Source of the DNA: Phenylobacterium sp.
GTDB taxonomy: Bacteria > Pseudomonadota > Alphaproteobacteria > Caulobacterales > Caulobacteraceae
DNA: 64,000 bases
Assembly: GCA_020402745.1 (NCBI GenBank)
Contig: JADBYZ010000019.1
Span: 30,189-94,188 of the forward strand
Direction: 5' to 3'
A program made the position numbers and the translations under genes. Shown in pieces: positions 28,395 to 37,760 of this stretch; the first letter of the stretch is position 1; every line of letters starts with the position of its first letter. The notes under the pieces are model-generated. The model was not told the origin of the DNA. It saw only the letters and a program-made list of their open reading frames with translations, and did not search any database.

Positions 28395-29378
28395 TCAGAG
28401 GTCCGGCCGGATGATGGTCTTGCCCACCACGGTCCGCTCGGCCAGGGTGTCGAAGGCCTCGCGCCATCCGTCCAGGGGGAACTCCCGGTCCACTCGCGGC
28501 CGCATGGCGCCTTCGGCCGCCAGCTTCCAGATGGCCTCGTTGTTCTCGCGGCCCTTTTCCGGGAATTTCCGTCCGTACTCGCCGGCCCGGACCCCCATGA
28601 CCGAGAATCCCTTGATCAGGGCATAGTTGACCGGCAGCACAGGCAGGCGGCCCGAGGTGAAGCCGATGGAGAGGATGCGCCCGTCGAAGGCGATGCAACG
28701 CACGCTCTCGTCGAAGACATCGCCGCCGACGGGGTCGTAGATGACGTCCGCGCCGCGGCCCCCGGTGATCTCCTTCACCCGGTCCTTGAAGCCCTTGGTG
28801 ACGTTGACCACGGCGTCGGGGGCGTATTCCTTCTCGATCACCGCCAGCTTGGCGTCGGAGGCTGAGGCGGCGATGACCCGGCAGCCCAGGTGGCGGGCCA
28901 GGTCCACGGCGGCCAGGCCGGTGCCCCCGGCCGCGCCATGCACCAGGACCCACTCGCCCGGCTGGACCTGCGCCCGGCGGACCAGGGCGACCCAGGCGGT
29001 CAGGTAGCAGACCTGGTAGCCAGCGGCCTGGCCATAGGTCAGGGCCTCGGGCTTGCGGTGCAGGGCGCCGGCGGGGCTGACGGCGTATTCGGCGAAGGCG
29101 CCCGTGCGCGAGCCCCCGGCCACGGCGTCGCCCGGCTTCCAGGCTGTGACGCCCTCGCCCACCGCGACCACGTCTCCGGCCATCTCCATGCCCGGGGTGA
29201 AGGGCACGGGCGGCTTGTGCTGATGCTCGCCCCTGGTCTGCATGAGGTCGGGAAAGTTCACCGCCCCGGCCCGGACCTTGACCAGCACCTCTCCCGGCCC
29301 GGGGGTCGGATCCGGCAGGTCCTTGACCCGGCAGCCGGCGTATTCCGCGGCCAGTTCCTCGACGACGAGCGCACGCAT
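28395..29378 (-). CDS. NADPH:quinone oxidoreductase family protein (zinc-less MDR)
   Basis: A 327-residue medium-chain dehydrogenase/reductase. The N-terminal GroES-like domain opens MRALVVEELAAEYAGCRVKD. VLVHGAAGGTGLAAVDLARH (about 143-162) is the Rossmann NADP-binding motif with A-A-G-G-x-G as in quinone oxidoreductases. The structural zinc cysteines are absent, as in that subfamily. It lies 3 bp after the alpha/beta hydrolase and is the last gene of a TetR-hydrolase-oxidoreductase operon. Confidence 0.9.
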   Translation of the reverse strand: MRALVVEELAAEYAGCRVKDLPDPTPGPGEVLVKVRAGAVNFPDLMQTRGEHQHKPPVPFTPGMEMAGDVVAVGEGVTAWKPGDAVAGGSRTGAFAEYAVSPAGALHRKPEALTYGQAAGYQVCYLTAWVALVRRAQVQPGEWVLVHGAAGGTGLAAVDLARHLGCRVIAASASDAKLAVIEKEYAPDAVVNVTKGFKDRVKEITGGRGADVIYDPVGGDVFDESVRCIAFDGRILSIGFTSGRLPVLPVNYALIKGFSVMGVRAGEYGRKFPEKGRENNEAIWKLAAEGAMRPRVDREFPLDGWREAFDTLAERTVVGKTIIRPDL

Positions 29379-29381
29379 GGT

Positions 29382-30434
29382 TCAGTCCTTCTGGAGGGGT
29401 TTGGACAGCCGGGCGGCGACCAGGCCGGCGATCTCCGCGCAGGCCCGGCGGGCCTCCGGGACCACGCCGCCAAAGGCCGTGAAGCCGTGGACCAGGCTGT
29501 CATAGCGTCGGTAGTCCACCGGCACGCCAGCGGCGGCCAGGCGCCGGGCGTAGGCCTCGCCCTGGTCGACCAGGGGATCAAAGCCGGCGGTGGCGATCAC
29601 GGCCGGGGCCAGGCCCGACAGATCCTCGGTCCGGCCCGGCGCATTGCGCGGTTCGGCGGGATCCCCGCCGGGCGGGAGATAGTGACCGATGAACCAGTCC
29701 ATCGTGGCCCGGTCGAGGGGAAAGGCGTCGGCGAGGGTCGTCATGGAGGGGGTCTCGCTGGCCACGTCCACGCAAGGATAGACCAGCAGCTGCAGGTCCG
29801 GTCCCGGCTCGCCGGTCCGCTTCATCTCCTGGGCCAGGGCGGCGGCGAAGAGCCCGCCCATGGAATCCCCGCCGATCGCCGCCCGCCCCGGAGGTCCGCC
29901 CAGGGTTACGGCGTTGTCCCGGGCCCAGCGGAAGGCCGCCAGCACGTCCTCGTAGCCCGCCGGGAACCGGTGCTCGGGGGCCAGCCGGTAATCCACGGAC
30001 AGGACGGGTCCGCCCAGGGTCTCGGCCAGGCGGCCGCAGAAGCCCTCGGTGGTGTCGAGGTCGCCGATCACCCCGCCGCCCATGTGGGCGAAGACCAGGA
30101 TGGGAACCTCCGGCGCAGGCCGGGAGGGACTGTACAGTCGGGCGGGCCGCTCGCCCTCGCCGCCGGGAACCGTCAGGGCTTCGATCCGCACGCCGGGCGG
30201 CGGGGCCTCGGCCGTGGCGCGGAGGGCGGCGGCGCTGGCGCGGCGGGCCTCCTCCGGGGTCAGGGTGCTCATCGGCCGGGACCGGCGTGCGCCGGCGGCG
30301 AGGAACTGCAGGCGGGGGTCCAGGGTCCGCCCCTCCCGGTAGGTGGCGACCCCGCCGGACATCAGGCGAAGCACCGGCGTGGGCAGGGACAGGATCCAGG
30401 ACAGGATCGCCCTCTGTTGGCCTGACCGGCTCAT
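29382..30434 (-). CDS. Alpha/beta hydrolase of the hormone-sensitive-lipase type
   Basis: A 350-residue esterase-like enzyme. The oxyanion motif, usually HGGG, reads HMGGG here (FAHMGGGVIGDLDTTEGF, about 109-126). The nucleophile elbow is GGDSMGG (about 178-184). Asp in TAGFDPLVDQGEAYARRL and His in DSLVHGFTAFGG complete the triad. The N-terminal about 50 residues form the HSL cap. It overlaps the TetR gene by 4 bp (ATGA), so repressor and enzyme are coupled. Confidence 0.9.
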   Translation of the reverse strand: MSRSGQQRAILSWILSLPTPVLRLMSGGVATYREGRTLDPRLQFLAAGARRSRPMSTLTPEEARRASAAALRATAEAPPPGVRIEALTVPGGEGERPARLYSPSRPAPEVPILVFAHMGGGVIGDLDTTEGFCGRLAETLGGPVLSVDYRLAPEHRFPAGYEDVLAAFRWARDNAVTLGGPPGRAAIGGDSMGGLFAAALAQEMKRTGEPGPDLQLLVYPCVDVASETPSMTTLADAFPLDRATMDWFIGHYLPPGGDPAEPRNAPGRTEDLSGLAPAVIATAGFDPLVDQGEAYARRLAAAGVPVDYRRYDSLVHGFTAFGGVVPEARRACAEIAGLVAARLSKPLQKD

Positions 30435-31093
30435 CGCGCCGCCTCCGCCAGGCCCGCCGTGCCGCGCAGGATCAGGGCGACGGCGAAGTCGGTCGCCGCC
30501 GCCGGGTCGATGGGGCGCCGGGCCAGCATCTTCTGGCCGACCTCCCGGGCCAGGCCGATACAGGCGGCGGCCAGGTAATCGGCGTCGACGCCCCGCGCTC
30601 CGCCCCGCTCCGCCTCATCGATGATGGACCGGCGGACCTCCTCGAAGACGGCCGACATTTCGGGAGTCTCGCCCCTCAGGGTCAGGCCCGCCTCTCCGGC
30701 CGGACGACGGGCCATCCAGTTGTCGTGCTCGCTGGCCAGGAAGCCGTAATAGGCGCTGAGCGCTCCGCGGACGAACTCCTCCCAGGTCCGGGCCCGCTCC
30801 CTCTGGGCCTTCAAGACCGGCGAGAACCGACGCGCGCCGTCCCGCGAAAGGGCGGAGGCCACCTCCTCCTTGGAGCGGAAGTAGTTGTAGAAGGTCCCTG
30901 CAGCGAGGCCCGTTCGGCGGATGATGTCGCGCACGGTCACCGCCTCGAACCCCACTTCGCCGAACACCTCGCTTGCGGCGTCGAGGATGGCCTGGCGGTT
31001 CTGCGCCTTGGTGATCTCGCGCTTTCCGGCCGGGGCGAAGGCGGTGTCAGGCATGAACTCGCTCAAAAGATGACGCGCGTCACCATAGGGCAT
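30431..31093 (-). CDS. TetR/AcrR family transcriptional regulator
   Basis: A 220-residue regulator. The helix-turn-helix domain is AILDAASEVFGEVGFEAVTV then RDIIRRTGLAAGTFYNYFRS (about 30-70). The ligand-binding C domain is unassignable. The start at 31093 (MPYGDARH) is used. ATG at 31054 (MPDTAFAP) is an alternative, and a longer frame would run into the M28 peptidase gene. It is followed by, and overlaps, the hydrolase gene it probably controls. Confidence 0.88.
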   Translation of the reverse strand: MPYGDARHLLSEFMPDTAFAPAGKREITKAQNRQAILDAASEVFGEVGFEAVTVRDIIRRTGLAAGTFYNYFRSKEEVASALSRDGARRFSPVLKAQRERARTWEEFVRGALSAYYGFLASEHDNWMARRPAGEAGLTLRGETPEMSAVFEEVRRSIIDEAERGGARGVDADYLAAACIGLAREVGQKMLARRPIDPAAATDFAVALILRGTAGLAEAAR

Positions 31094-31116
31094 CGCGCAT
31101 CCCCGTCGAGCCCCCG

Positions 31117-32772
31117 CTATTTTCTCTGGGCCGCCGTCGAAGCGCGGACGGCGCGGAACTCCGAGCCCGCCTTCCAGTCCGGCCAACGGCGGGAGTTAGC
31201 CAGCGCACGACCGAGATCGTGGAGCAGCGCCCCGTCCTGGGCCGCCCCGGCCAGGTTCCAGTCGGGCGACCATTCGTCAGCAGGCTGATGATAGCGATGG
31301 ATGTTGTAGTCCCTGGCCAGGGCCTCGCCCCGGGCCCGGCCGCCGTCGACCAGGTCCTGGCCCGAGCCGAAGGAGATGGCCGGCACGCCGCGCTTGGCGA
31401 AGGGGAAATGGTCCGAACGGAAGAAGTATCCGGCGCCCGGATTGGGATCCGGCGTGTAGGCCCTGCCGCGCTGGGCGCCGAGGGCGATGAGGTCGTCCTG
31501 CAGGGTCAGGGGCGCATCGCCCGAGGTCGTGAAGTCCCTGGCGGGGCCGGCTGTGGAAGCCCCGTCCATGTTGATCACCCCTGCGGTGGTCGCCAGCGGA
31601 TAGAGCGGATTGGCGGCATAGTACTCCGAGCCCAGCAGGCCCCTCTCCTCGGCGGTCACCGCCAGGAAGACCACAGAGCGGTCCGGGGCCGGCGCCCGGG
31701 CGTACTGACGGCCAACCTCGATCAGCGAGGCGATCCCCAGGGCGTTGTCCTGGGCGCCATTGTAGATCCGGTCGCCGCGGGCGTCCGGAACGCCCACGCC
31801 CAGATGGTCCCAGTGGGCCGTGTAGATCACCGTCTCGTCAGCGTGGCGGCGCCCCGGCTTCCGGGCGACGACATTCTTCGAAACGATCTTCTGCGCCCGG
31901 ATGGCGTAGTCCGTGGAGAAGGTCACGCCCGTCAGCTCCACCGCACGGAAGTCCCGGGTCTGCGCCTTGGCCTTCAGCGCCTCGAAGTCGAGGCCCGCCG
32001 CCTGGAACAGCCCCACGGTCACGTCGCGCTGGATCCAGCCCTCCAGCGGCGCATGGGCCTGGGCAGGGTCGGTGCGGATGATGTCGAAGAGGGTGCTGGT
32101 GTTGGAGTTCTTCACCGTCGCCCAGCCATACGAGGCCGGGGCGGTCTCGTGGATCACCAGGAAGCCGACGGCGCCCCGACGGGCGGCCTCCTCGAACTTG
32201 TAGGTCCAGCGACCGTAATAGGTCATGGCCTTGCCGCCGAAGTCGCCCTGGCCGGTCTCGAAATCCGGGTCGTTGATCAGCACCAGGCCGATCTTGCCCT
32301 TCATGTCGACGTCCTTGAAGTCATCCCAGTTCCGCTCCGGCGCGGTGACGCCATAGCCGATGAAGACCAGGGGCACGTCCTTCAGGGTCAGGCGGTCGAT
32401 CCCGGTCTGGGCCGCGCGGATGGCGATCTCCTCGCCCTGGGTCCTGGCCCGGGTCTGGCCGGCGGCGGTGACGCTGACCGCCACCGGGCCCTCGGTGTCG
32501 AAGCGCGCCAGGGGCACGTCCTGGGTCCAGGCGCGGGTCCCGTCCGCCTGCAGGTCGCCGCCGGGCTGGAGGCCAAAGCTGCTGAACTGCTCGACCAGGT
32601 AGGCCACGGTCTTGCGCTCGCCCTCGGTATCCGGGGCCCGGCCCTCGAAAGCGTCGTCCGACAGCACCTTCACATGCTGGGTCAGGCGCGCCGGATCCAG
32701 GTCAGCGGCCAGGGCGGGAGCGGAGATCACCAGGGCCGACAGACCGGCCAGGAAGGTGCGCTTGAGGGTCAT
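31117..32772 (-). CDS. Secreted M28-family metallopeptidase with PA domain
   Basis: A 551-residue exported zinc peptidase. The signal peptide is at about 1-22 (MTLKRTFLAGLSALVISAPA). A protease-associated domain lies at about 130-260. The M28 core has two-zinc ligands in YTAHWDHLGVG (about 323), GAQDNALGIASLIEVGRQ, AVTAEERGLLGSEYY (catalytic Glu), INMDGAS and FRSDHFPFAKRGVPA. Such enzymes are aminopeptidases or carboxypeptidases of the periplasm. It is expressed toward the TetR gene, 23 bp away, and cotranscription is uncertain. Confidence 0.93.
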   Translation of the reverse strand: MTLKRTFLAGLSALVISAPALAADLDPARLTQHVKVLSDDAFEGRAPDTEGERKTVAYLVEQFSSFGLQPGGDLQADGTRAWTQDVPLARFDTEGPVAVSVTAAGQTRARTQGEEIAIRAAQTGIDRLTLKDVPLVFIGYGVTAPERNWDDFKDVDMKGKIGLVLINDPDFETGQGDFGGKAMTYYGRWTYKFEEAARRGAVGFLVIHETAPASYGWATVKNSNTSTLFDIIRTDPAQAHAPLEGWIQRDVTVGLFQAAGLDFEALKAKAQTRDFRAVELTGVTFSTDYAIRAQKIVSKNVVARKPGRRHADETVIYTAHWDHLGVGVPDARGDRIYNGAQDNALGIASLIEVGRQYARAPAPDRSVVFLAVTAEERGLLGSEYYAANPLYPLATTAGVINMDGASTAGPARDFTTSGDAPLTLQDDLIALGAQRGRAYTPDPNPGAGYFFRSDHFPFAKRGVPAISFGSGQDLVDGGRARGEALARDYNIHRYHQPADEWSPDWNLAGAAQDGALLHDLGRALANSRRWPDWKAGSEFRAVRASTAAQRK

Positions 32773-32843
32773 TGAGGTCCCCGTGGGAGAAAGGCTGGAG
32801 GGGTGATTACCCCCTGGCGCGGGCTTCCGCCAGAAGCGCTGAG

Positions 32844-33830
32844 TCAGAATTCCCCGCGCAGCACCCGGGCGAAAAGGTCCGGATCCACATTGCCCCCGGA
32901 CAGCACCAGACCCACACAGGCGCCGGGTCGGGCCTCGGGGACCCTGCCGGCCATCAGGGCGGCGAGCCCCACCGCTCCGCCGGGCTCCACCGCCAGCTTC
33001 AGGGTTGAGAAGGCCAGCCGCACGGCCGCCGCCACCTCGGCGTCGCTCACCGTCACGATGGCCGCAAGCCTTTGCTTCAGGATGGGAAAGGTCAGCTCGC
33101 CCGTCGACGGGGTCTCCAGGGAGTCGCAGAGGGTCCGAACGGTGGGCGCCGCGCTCTCGCGCCGGCCGCTGGCGAGGGCCCGTCGGGCGTCGTCGTAGAG
33201 CTCCGGCTCCACCCCCACGATCCGGGTCCGCGGCGAGAGGGTCTGGACCGCCAGGGCCACCCCCGCCATCAGGCCGCCGCCGCCCACCGGGCCGACGACC
33301 AGGTCCAGCTCCGCCCCCAGGGCCTGCGCCTGCCGGGCCAGCTCCAGCCCCGCCGTGCCCTGCCCCGCAATGATGTCGGGGTCGTCATAGGCCGGCACGA
33401 TGACCGCGCCCCTCTCTCCCGCCAGCCGGGTCGCAATCGCCTCCCGGCTCTCGGTCATCCGGTCGTAGAAGACGACCTCGGCGCCGTAGCCCCGCGTGGC
33501 CTCCACCTTCACCGCCGGGGCGTCGGCGGGCATGACGATCACCGCCGGCATGTCCAGCAGGCGCGCCGCCAGGGCCACCCCTTGCGCATGATTGCCCGAG
33601 GAAAAGGCCACCACCCCGCGCGGGCGGTCCGCCGGCGCCACCTGCGACAACCGGTTGAAGGCCCCGCGGAACTTGAAGGCGCCCACCCTCTGCAGGGTCT
33701 CGGGCTTGATGAAGACCCTCAGGCCCAGCCGGTCGTTCAGGGCCGGGCTCTCGATGAGGGGCGTGACCACAGCCTGTCCCGCGAGGCGCTCGGCCGCCGC
33801 TTCGATGTCGGCGAAGGTGATGGGGCTCAC
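32844..33830 (-). CDS. Threonine/serine dehydratase (PLP-dependent, no ACT domain)
   Basis: A 328-residue fold-II PLP enzyme that deaminates threonine or serine. Serine racemase activity cannot be excluded. The PLP lysine is in VGAFKFRGAFNRL (about 57). SSGNHAQGVALAARLLDMPA binds phosphate and substrate, and VGPVGGGGLMAGVALA is the glycine loop. The absence of an ACT domain argues for a catabolic type rather than feedback-inhibited IlvA. The start is GTG at 33830, overlapping the VOC gene by 4 bp (GTGA). The very long open frame upstream is a shadow. Confidence 0.92.
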   Translation of the reverse strand: MSPITFADIEAAAERLAGQAVVTPLIESPALNDRLGLRVFIKPETLQRVGAFKFRGAFNRLSQVAPADRPRGVVAFSSGNHAQGVALAARLLDMPAVIVMPADAPAVKVEATRGYGAEVVFYDRMTESREAIATRLAGERGAVIVPAYDDPDIIAGQGTAGLELARQAQALGAELDLVVGPVGGGGLMAGVALAVQTLSPRTRIVGVEPELYDDARRALASGRRESAAPTVRTLCDSLETPSTGELTFPILKQRLAAIVTVSDAEVAAAVRLAFSTLKLAVEPGGAVGLAALMAGRVPEARPGACVGLVLSGGNVDPDLFARVLRGEF

Positions 33831-34243
33831 CGGGCGAACACCATGGCGTCGTCGGCGAAAGCCTTGAACTCCAGGGCGTTGCCGGAGGGATCGAGGAAGA
33901 ACAGGGTCGCCTGCTCGCCCGGCTGGCCCTGGAAGCGGATCTGCGGCGGGATGATGAAGTCGACGCCCGCCGCCTCCAGCCGACCGGCCAGCTCGCGCCA
34001 GGCAGGCAGGTCCAGGATCACGCCGAAGTGGCGCACCGGAACGTTCTCGCCATCCACAGGGTTGGTCGCCACGCTCTCCGGGGCCGGGGCCAGGTGGGCG
34101 ACGATCTGGTGGCCGTGGAAGTCGAAGTCCACCCACTCCGGGCTCGAGCGCCCCTCGGCGCAGCCCAACAGGCCGCCATAGAAGGTACGAGCCTCTTCGA
34201 GGTCGCGGACGGGAAAGGCGAGGTGGAAGCGCGGTCTGGACAT
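33827..34243 (-). CDS. VOC (glyoxalase/bleomycin-resistance) family protein
   Basis: A 138-residue protein with two beta-alpha-beta-beta-beta modules. It opens RFHLAFPVRDLEEARTFYGG (metal-ligand His at residue 6) and has VPVRHFGVILDLPAWRELAG in the second half, plus LFFLDPSGNALEFKAF (ligand Glu). The activity is unknown, and metal-dependent glyoxalase or dioxygenase chemistry is possible. It is coupled by a 4-bp overlap to the threonine dehydratase gene. Confidence 0.88.
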   Translation of the reverse strand: MSRPRFHLAFPVRDLEEARTFYGGLLGCAEGRSSPEWVDFDFHGHQIVAHLAPAPESVATNPVDGENVPVRHFGVILDLPAWRELAGRLEAAGVDFIIPPQIRFQGQPGEQATLFFLDPSGNALEFKAFADDAMVFAR

Positions 34244-34457
34244 GCCCCTGTCCTAGCGCTGCGGGGCCGGCGGCTCCAGACCGAAATCCCTTGACGAGGG
34301 CGCCGCCCGACTGTCTATCCCCCTGGACCGGGAAACAGTCGCCGCTGCGCTCTTCCTGGCCGCGACAATCTGCACACTCCCCCCGCCGAGCGCCTGTCGA
34401 AGGGCGGGGTTGGATCCGCCCGGCAGGCGGCATTCGCGCATCTGACAGGATCACATC

Positions 34458-35747
34458 ATGGGAAACGTCACCGTCATCGGCGGCCAGTGGGGCGACGAGG
34501 GCAAGGGCAAGGTCATCGACTGGCTGGCCGACCGGGCGGATGTCGTGGTCCGCTTCCAGGGCGGCAACAACGCCGGCCACACCATCGTGGTGGGCGACAA
34601 GACCTACAAGCTGTCCCTGCTGCCCTCCGGCGTGGTCCAGGGCAAGCTCAGCATCATCGGCAACGGCGTGGTGGTGGACCCCTGGTCCCTCATGGACGAG
34701 ATCGGCCGCGCCCGGACCCAGGGCCTCACCATCACCCCGGACGTCCTGGTCCTGGCCGACAACGCCACCGTCATCCTGCCCCTTCACCGCGACCTCGACC
34801 AGGCCCGCGAGGCCCGGGCCGGCGCCGGCAAGATCGGCACCACGGGCCGGGGCATCGGCCCGGCCTATGAGGACAAGGTCGGGCGCCGGGCCATCCGCTT
34901 CGCCGACCTGGCTGACCGCGAGGCCCTGGAGACCAAGATCGAGCGCCTGCTGGCCCACCACGGCGCCCTGCGCGCCGGCCTGGGCCTGACCCCCGTCACC
35001 CCTGCCGACATCCTCGCCCAGCTGGCCGAGATCACCCCCCAGGTCGTCCCCTTCGTGAAGCCGGCCTGGCGCATCCTCGGCGACCAGATCCGCGCCGGCC
35101 GCCGGGTCCTGTTCGAGGGGGCCCAGGCCACCCTGCTGGACGTCGACCACGGCACCTATCCTTACGTGACCAGCTCCAACACCGTGGCGGGGCAGGTGGC
35201 GGCGGGGTCCGGCGTCGGACCCCAGGCCGGGGGCTACGTCCTGGGCATCGTCAAGGCCTACACCACCCGGGTGGGCGAAGGCCCCTTCCCCACCGAGCTG
35301 CACGACGAGATCGGCGCCCGGCTGGGCGACCGCGGGCATGAGTTCGGCACGGTCACCGGCCGGCCCCGGCGCTGCGGCTGGTTCGACGCGGCCCTGGTCC
35401 GCCAGTCCATCCGCGTCGGCGGGGTCCAGGGCATCGTCCTGACCAAGCTGGACGTCCTCGACGGGATCGAGACCCTGAAGATCTGCACCGGCTACACTCT
35501 GGACGGCCGGCCCTTCGACTATCTGCCCGCCGGCCTGCGCGACCAGGCCCGCCTGGTCCCGGTCTATGAGGAGATCGAGGGCTGGACCGACAGCACCGAG
35601 GGCGCCCGCTCCTGGAAGGACCTGCCCGGCGCGGCGGTGAAGTACGTCCGCCGAATCGAGGAACTGGTCGGCGCCCCCGTGGCCCTGTTGTCCACCAGTC
35701 CCCAGAGGGACGACATCATCATGATGCGGGACCCGTACCTGGACTGA
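34458..35747 (+). CDS. purA: Adenylosuccinate synthetase
   Basis: A 429-residue enzyme that joins IMP and aspartate with GTP on the path to [23 protein letters not shown] (about 6-25) is the GTP/IMP signature, [10 protein letters not shown] has the catalytic His (about 41), [17 protein letters not shown] is the purine site, and [13 protein letters not shown] is the late motif. The preceding 214-bp gap holds a 16-bp sequence identical to one upstream of the SRP RNA. It is convergent with the lipoprotein hydrolase. Confidence 0.98.
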   Translation: MGNVTVIGGQWGDEGKGKVIDWLADRADVVVRFQGGNNAGHTIVVGDKTYKLSLLPSGVVQGKLSIIGNGVVVDPWSLMDEIGRARTQGLTITPDVLVLADNATVILPLHRDLDQAREARAGAGKIGTTGRGIGPAYEDKVGRRAIRFADLADREALETKIERLLAHHGALRAGLGLTPVTPADILAQLAEITPQVVPFVKPAWRILGDQIRAGRRVLFEGAQATLLDVDHGTYPYVTSSNTVAGQVAAGSGVGPQAGGYVLGIVKAYTTRVGEGPFPTELHDEIGARLGDRGHEFGTVTGRPRRCGWFDAALVRQSIRVGGVQGIVLTKLDVLDGIETLKICTGYTLDGRPFDYLPAGLRDQARLVPVYEEIEGWTDSTEGARSWKDLPGAAVKYVRRIEELVGAPVALLSTSPQRDDIIMMRDPYLD

Positions 35748-35775
35748 GGCGGGCGCCTTGGCCGGGAACCGAGCC

Positions 35776-36795
35776 CTACGAAGCCGCCGACCTGGGTGAC
35801 GGCGCGCGCAGATGCGTGGTGAAGAACCGGATCACCTCCCGGTCGAAGGTCTCGTGGAAAGCCGCCCTGTCAAAGCCGGGCGTCGGCGCACAGATCGCGG
35901 GCGCAAAGAACTTCAGCTGGGCCGAACAGGGCGGCATGAAGTCGTAATGGCCGGCGCCTTCGACCCGGAAGAACTCCGGCGGCTTCGGCAAGGCGGCTCT
36001 TACGGGCTCCGCATAGCTCGGCGCCGGGAGGATCTGGTCTGCGCCGGCCTGCCACAATTGGACAGGCTGGGTCACCCTGGTCAGGCCCTTGCCGGCGAAG
36101 GTGAAGCCAAGGGCGGGTGCAGCGATCACAAGGGCCTTCAGGCGCGGATCCCGATGGATCATCAGGGCGTCCCGGGCGGGCGGACCTCCGGTCGAGGGAG
36201 TCTGCGTGGCCAGGCGGCAGTCGAAATAGTCGGGATGGGAGCGGCAGTGTTCGACCACCCGGGTCAGGTCCGGCTCCCCGCCGGCTGCCGCCAGCATGGT
36301 GAACCCGCCGGCCGAGTATCCGAAGGCGCCGACCTGCGTCGCGTCGATCCCGCCCCGGCCTTCCCACGCGTTCAGCATGTAATCGATCAGCACAGAGACC
36401 TGGCGCGTCCGCCCGCCCAGGTCGGTCGCCCGGCTCTGGTCGCGCCAGTTGTCGCCTGTATGGGTCAGGGCGACGACGACAAAGCCCGCCCGGGCCAGGG
36501 CCTCGGCAGTGGCGAGGTGACTACGGAAATCCCCTCCAGTGCCGTGCGAGATGACGATCAGGGGGCGGGGCGCCGCCACCGGTCCCGCTGGGCGCCACAC
36601 ACCTGCTTCGATGTCGGGCTGGTCGCCGTCGGGGACCAGGAAGCGTGTGAAGTCGACAGAGTCGCGAACCGCCGCCGCGGTCTTCTGGGGGGCGGCGGGG
36701 GCCCTATTCGGAATGGAGCAGGCCGCTGCCGCCAGGGCGGCGGCGGCAAGGGTCGCCAGGGACAGGGCGGAGAGCGGGCGTGTGCGTATGGACAT
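35776..36795 (-). CDS. Lipoprotein, alpha/beta hydrolase (dienelactone/PAF-hydrolase-like)
   Basis: A 339-residue predicted lipoprotein. The start at MSIRTRPLSALSLATLAA leads into a lipobox ending in Cys (AAAC, residue about 27). The alpha/beta hydrolase fold shows PLIVISHGTGGDFRSHLATA (oxyanion), a nucleophile in GAFGYSAGGFTMLAA (Ser about 171) and His in EGAGHYDFMPPC. Architecture resembles platelet-activating-factor acetylhydrolase/dienelactone hydrolase relatives. Upstream in-frame codons lie across the divergent promoter and were not used. It is divergent from the LytTR gene 145 bp away. Confidence 0.87.
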   Translation of the reverse strand: MSIRTRPLSALSLATLAAAALAAAACSIPNRAPAAPQKTAAAVRDSVDFTRFLVPDGDQPDIEAGVWRPAGPVAAPRPLIVISHGTGGDFRSHLATAEALARAGFVVVALTHTGDNWRDQSRATDLGGRTRQVSVLIDYMLNAWEGRGGIDATQVGAFGYSAGGFTMLAAAGGEPDLTRVVEHCRSHPDYFDCRLATQTPSTGGPPARDALMIHRDPRLKALVIAAPALGFTFAGKGLTRVTQPVQLWQAGADQILPAPSYAEPVRAALPKPPEFFRVEGAGHYDFMPPCSAQLKFFAPAICAPTPGFDRAAFHETFDREVIRFFTTHLRAPSPRSAAS

Positions 36796-36940
36796 GCTGG
36801 GGGCTTTCGAGAAGAAGAGGATGTTGGCTTTGGACCGTGGGGCCGCACTCTCCGCCAGCGACGATGGGCAAATGGGCGAGTGGGTTCGCCAGCCGGCGAG
36901 CGGTCCTGCCCCTCCGGGGCGCCGAGGACAGGAGACTGAG

Positions 36941-37714
36941 ATGGCTTGGGCCTGGGGAAGGGCGGCCTTGCAGCGACCCGCGGTGATCGGCTTCGTCGTG
37001 TCCACCGCCTGCGGCCTGACGCTGGGCGTCCTGGGCCCCTTCGGCAGCTATCTCAGCGGCTCGCTCGGCGTGCGGATCGGCTACTGGCTGGTCTGTGTCT
37101 GGGCTGGATCCCTGACCTTCGCGATCGGCGTGCCGGCCCTCGCGCGGTGGGCGCAGGCCCGGGGCCTGGCCACCTGGATCTGGGCGCCCCCCGCCGTCGT
37201 CCTCCTGACCCTGCCGCCGGCCGCCCTTAGCAGGCTCCTCGCCCTGAAGCTCTGGCCGGTCGTCGGTCAGGTTTCGGTGGCGGAGTGGTTTGGCCAGTGT
37301 CTGGCGATCAGCGCGATCGCGACGACGGTCATCCTCTGGGTGACCCGAGAGCGGGTCACGCCGGCGCCCGCAACGGATCCGACCTCAGCTGACCCGCGGG
37401 ACCGCCTGCCGCCCCGCCTCGGGCGCACTGTCCTCTGCCTGCAGGTGGAGGACCACTATGTACGGGTGCACACATCACAGGGCTCGACCCTGATTTTGAT
37501 GTCCCTGTCCCAGGCCATCGCCGGGCTGAAGGATATCGAAGGGGTACAGACCCACCGGTCCTGGTGGGTGGCGCGCGCCGCCATCACCGGCGTGGTCGAG
37601 GATGGCCGCAACCTGCGCCTCCAGCTGGTTGGCGGCCTGGAGGCGCCTGTCTCTCGCTCACGGGTGGGCCTCCTGCGGCAGGAGGGGTGGCTGGCGGCGG
37701 CCGCGGCGGACTGA
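36941..37714 (+). CDS. Membrane-bound LytTR DNA-binding regulator
   Basis: A 257-residue protein with about four transmembrane segments in its first 130 residues (VIGFVVSTACGLTLGVLG, IGYWLVCVWAGSLTFAIG, WAPPAVVLLTLPPAAL, AISAIATTVILWV). A C-terminal LytTR domain (about 155-255) has VLCLQVEDHYVRVHTSQG and GVQTHRSWWVARAAITGV. LytTR domains bind DNA direct repeats. With no response-regulator domain, it probably senses something in the membrane. ATG at 36941 has GGAG six bases upstream. It is divergent from the lipoprotein hydrolase, a candidate target. Confidence 0.9.
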   Translation: MAWAWGRAALQRPAVIGFVVSTACGLTLGVLGPFGSYLSGSLGVRIGYWLVCVWAGSLTFAIGVPALARWAQARGLATWIWAPPAVVLLTLPPAALSRLLALKLWPVVGQVSVAEWFGQCLAISAIATTVILWVTRERVTPAPATDPTSADPRDRLPPRLGRTVLCLQVEDHYVRVHTSQGSTLILMSLSQAIAGLKDIEGVQTHRSWWVARAAITGVVEDGRNLRLQLVGGLEAPVSRSRVGLLRQEGWLAAAAAD

Positions 37715-37760
37715 ACCGACGCGACCTTGCGGCGGCCAGGGACCCTATCGCCCGGCCCCC

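Noticed and set aside
28133-28400. Replication origin next to rpmH
   Set aside because: No dnaA gene and no DnaA-box cluster or AT-rich unwinding region was seen; in alphaproteobacteria rpmH is usually not at the origin.
29382-30434. HMGGG in place of HGGG as loss of function in the HSL-type hydrolase
   Set aside because: Nucleophile, acid and His are all present, and variation at this oxyanion residue is tolerated in the family as far as I know.
33831-35339. Upstream extension of the threonine dehydratase frame (about 500 codons)
   Set aside because: It runs antisense through purA and has no homologous motifs. The real start is GTG at 33830, which overlaps the VOC gene stop.
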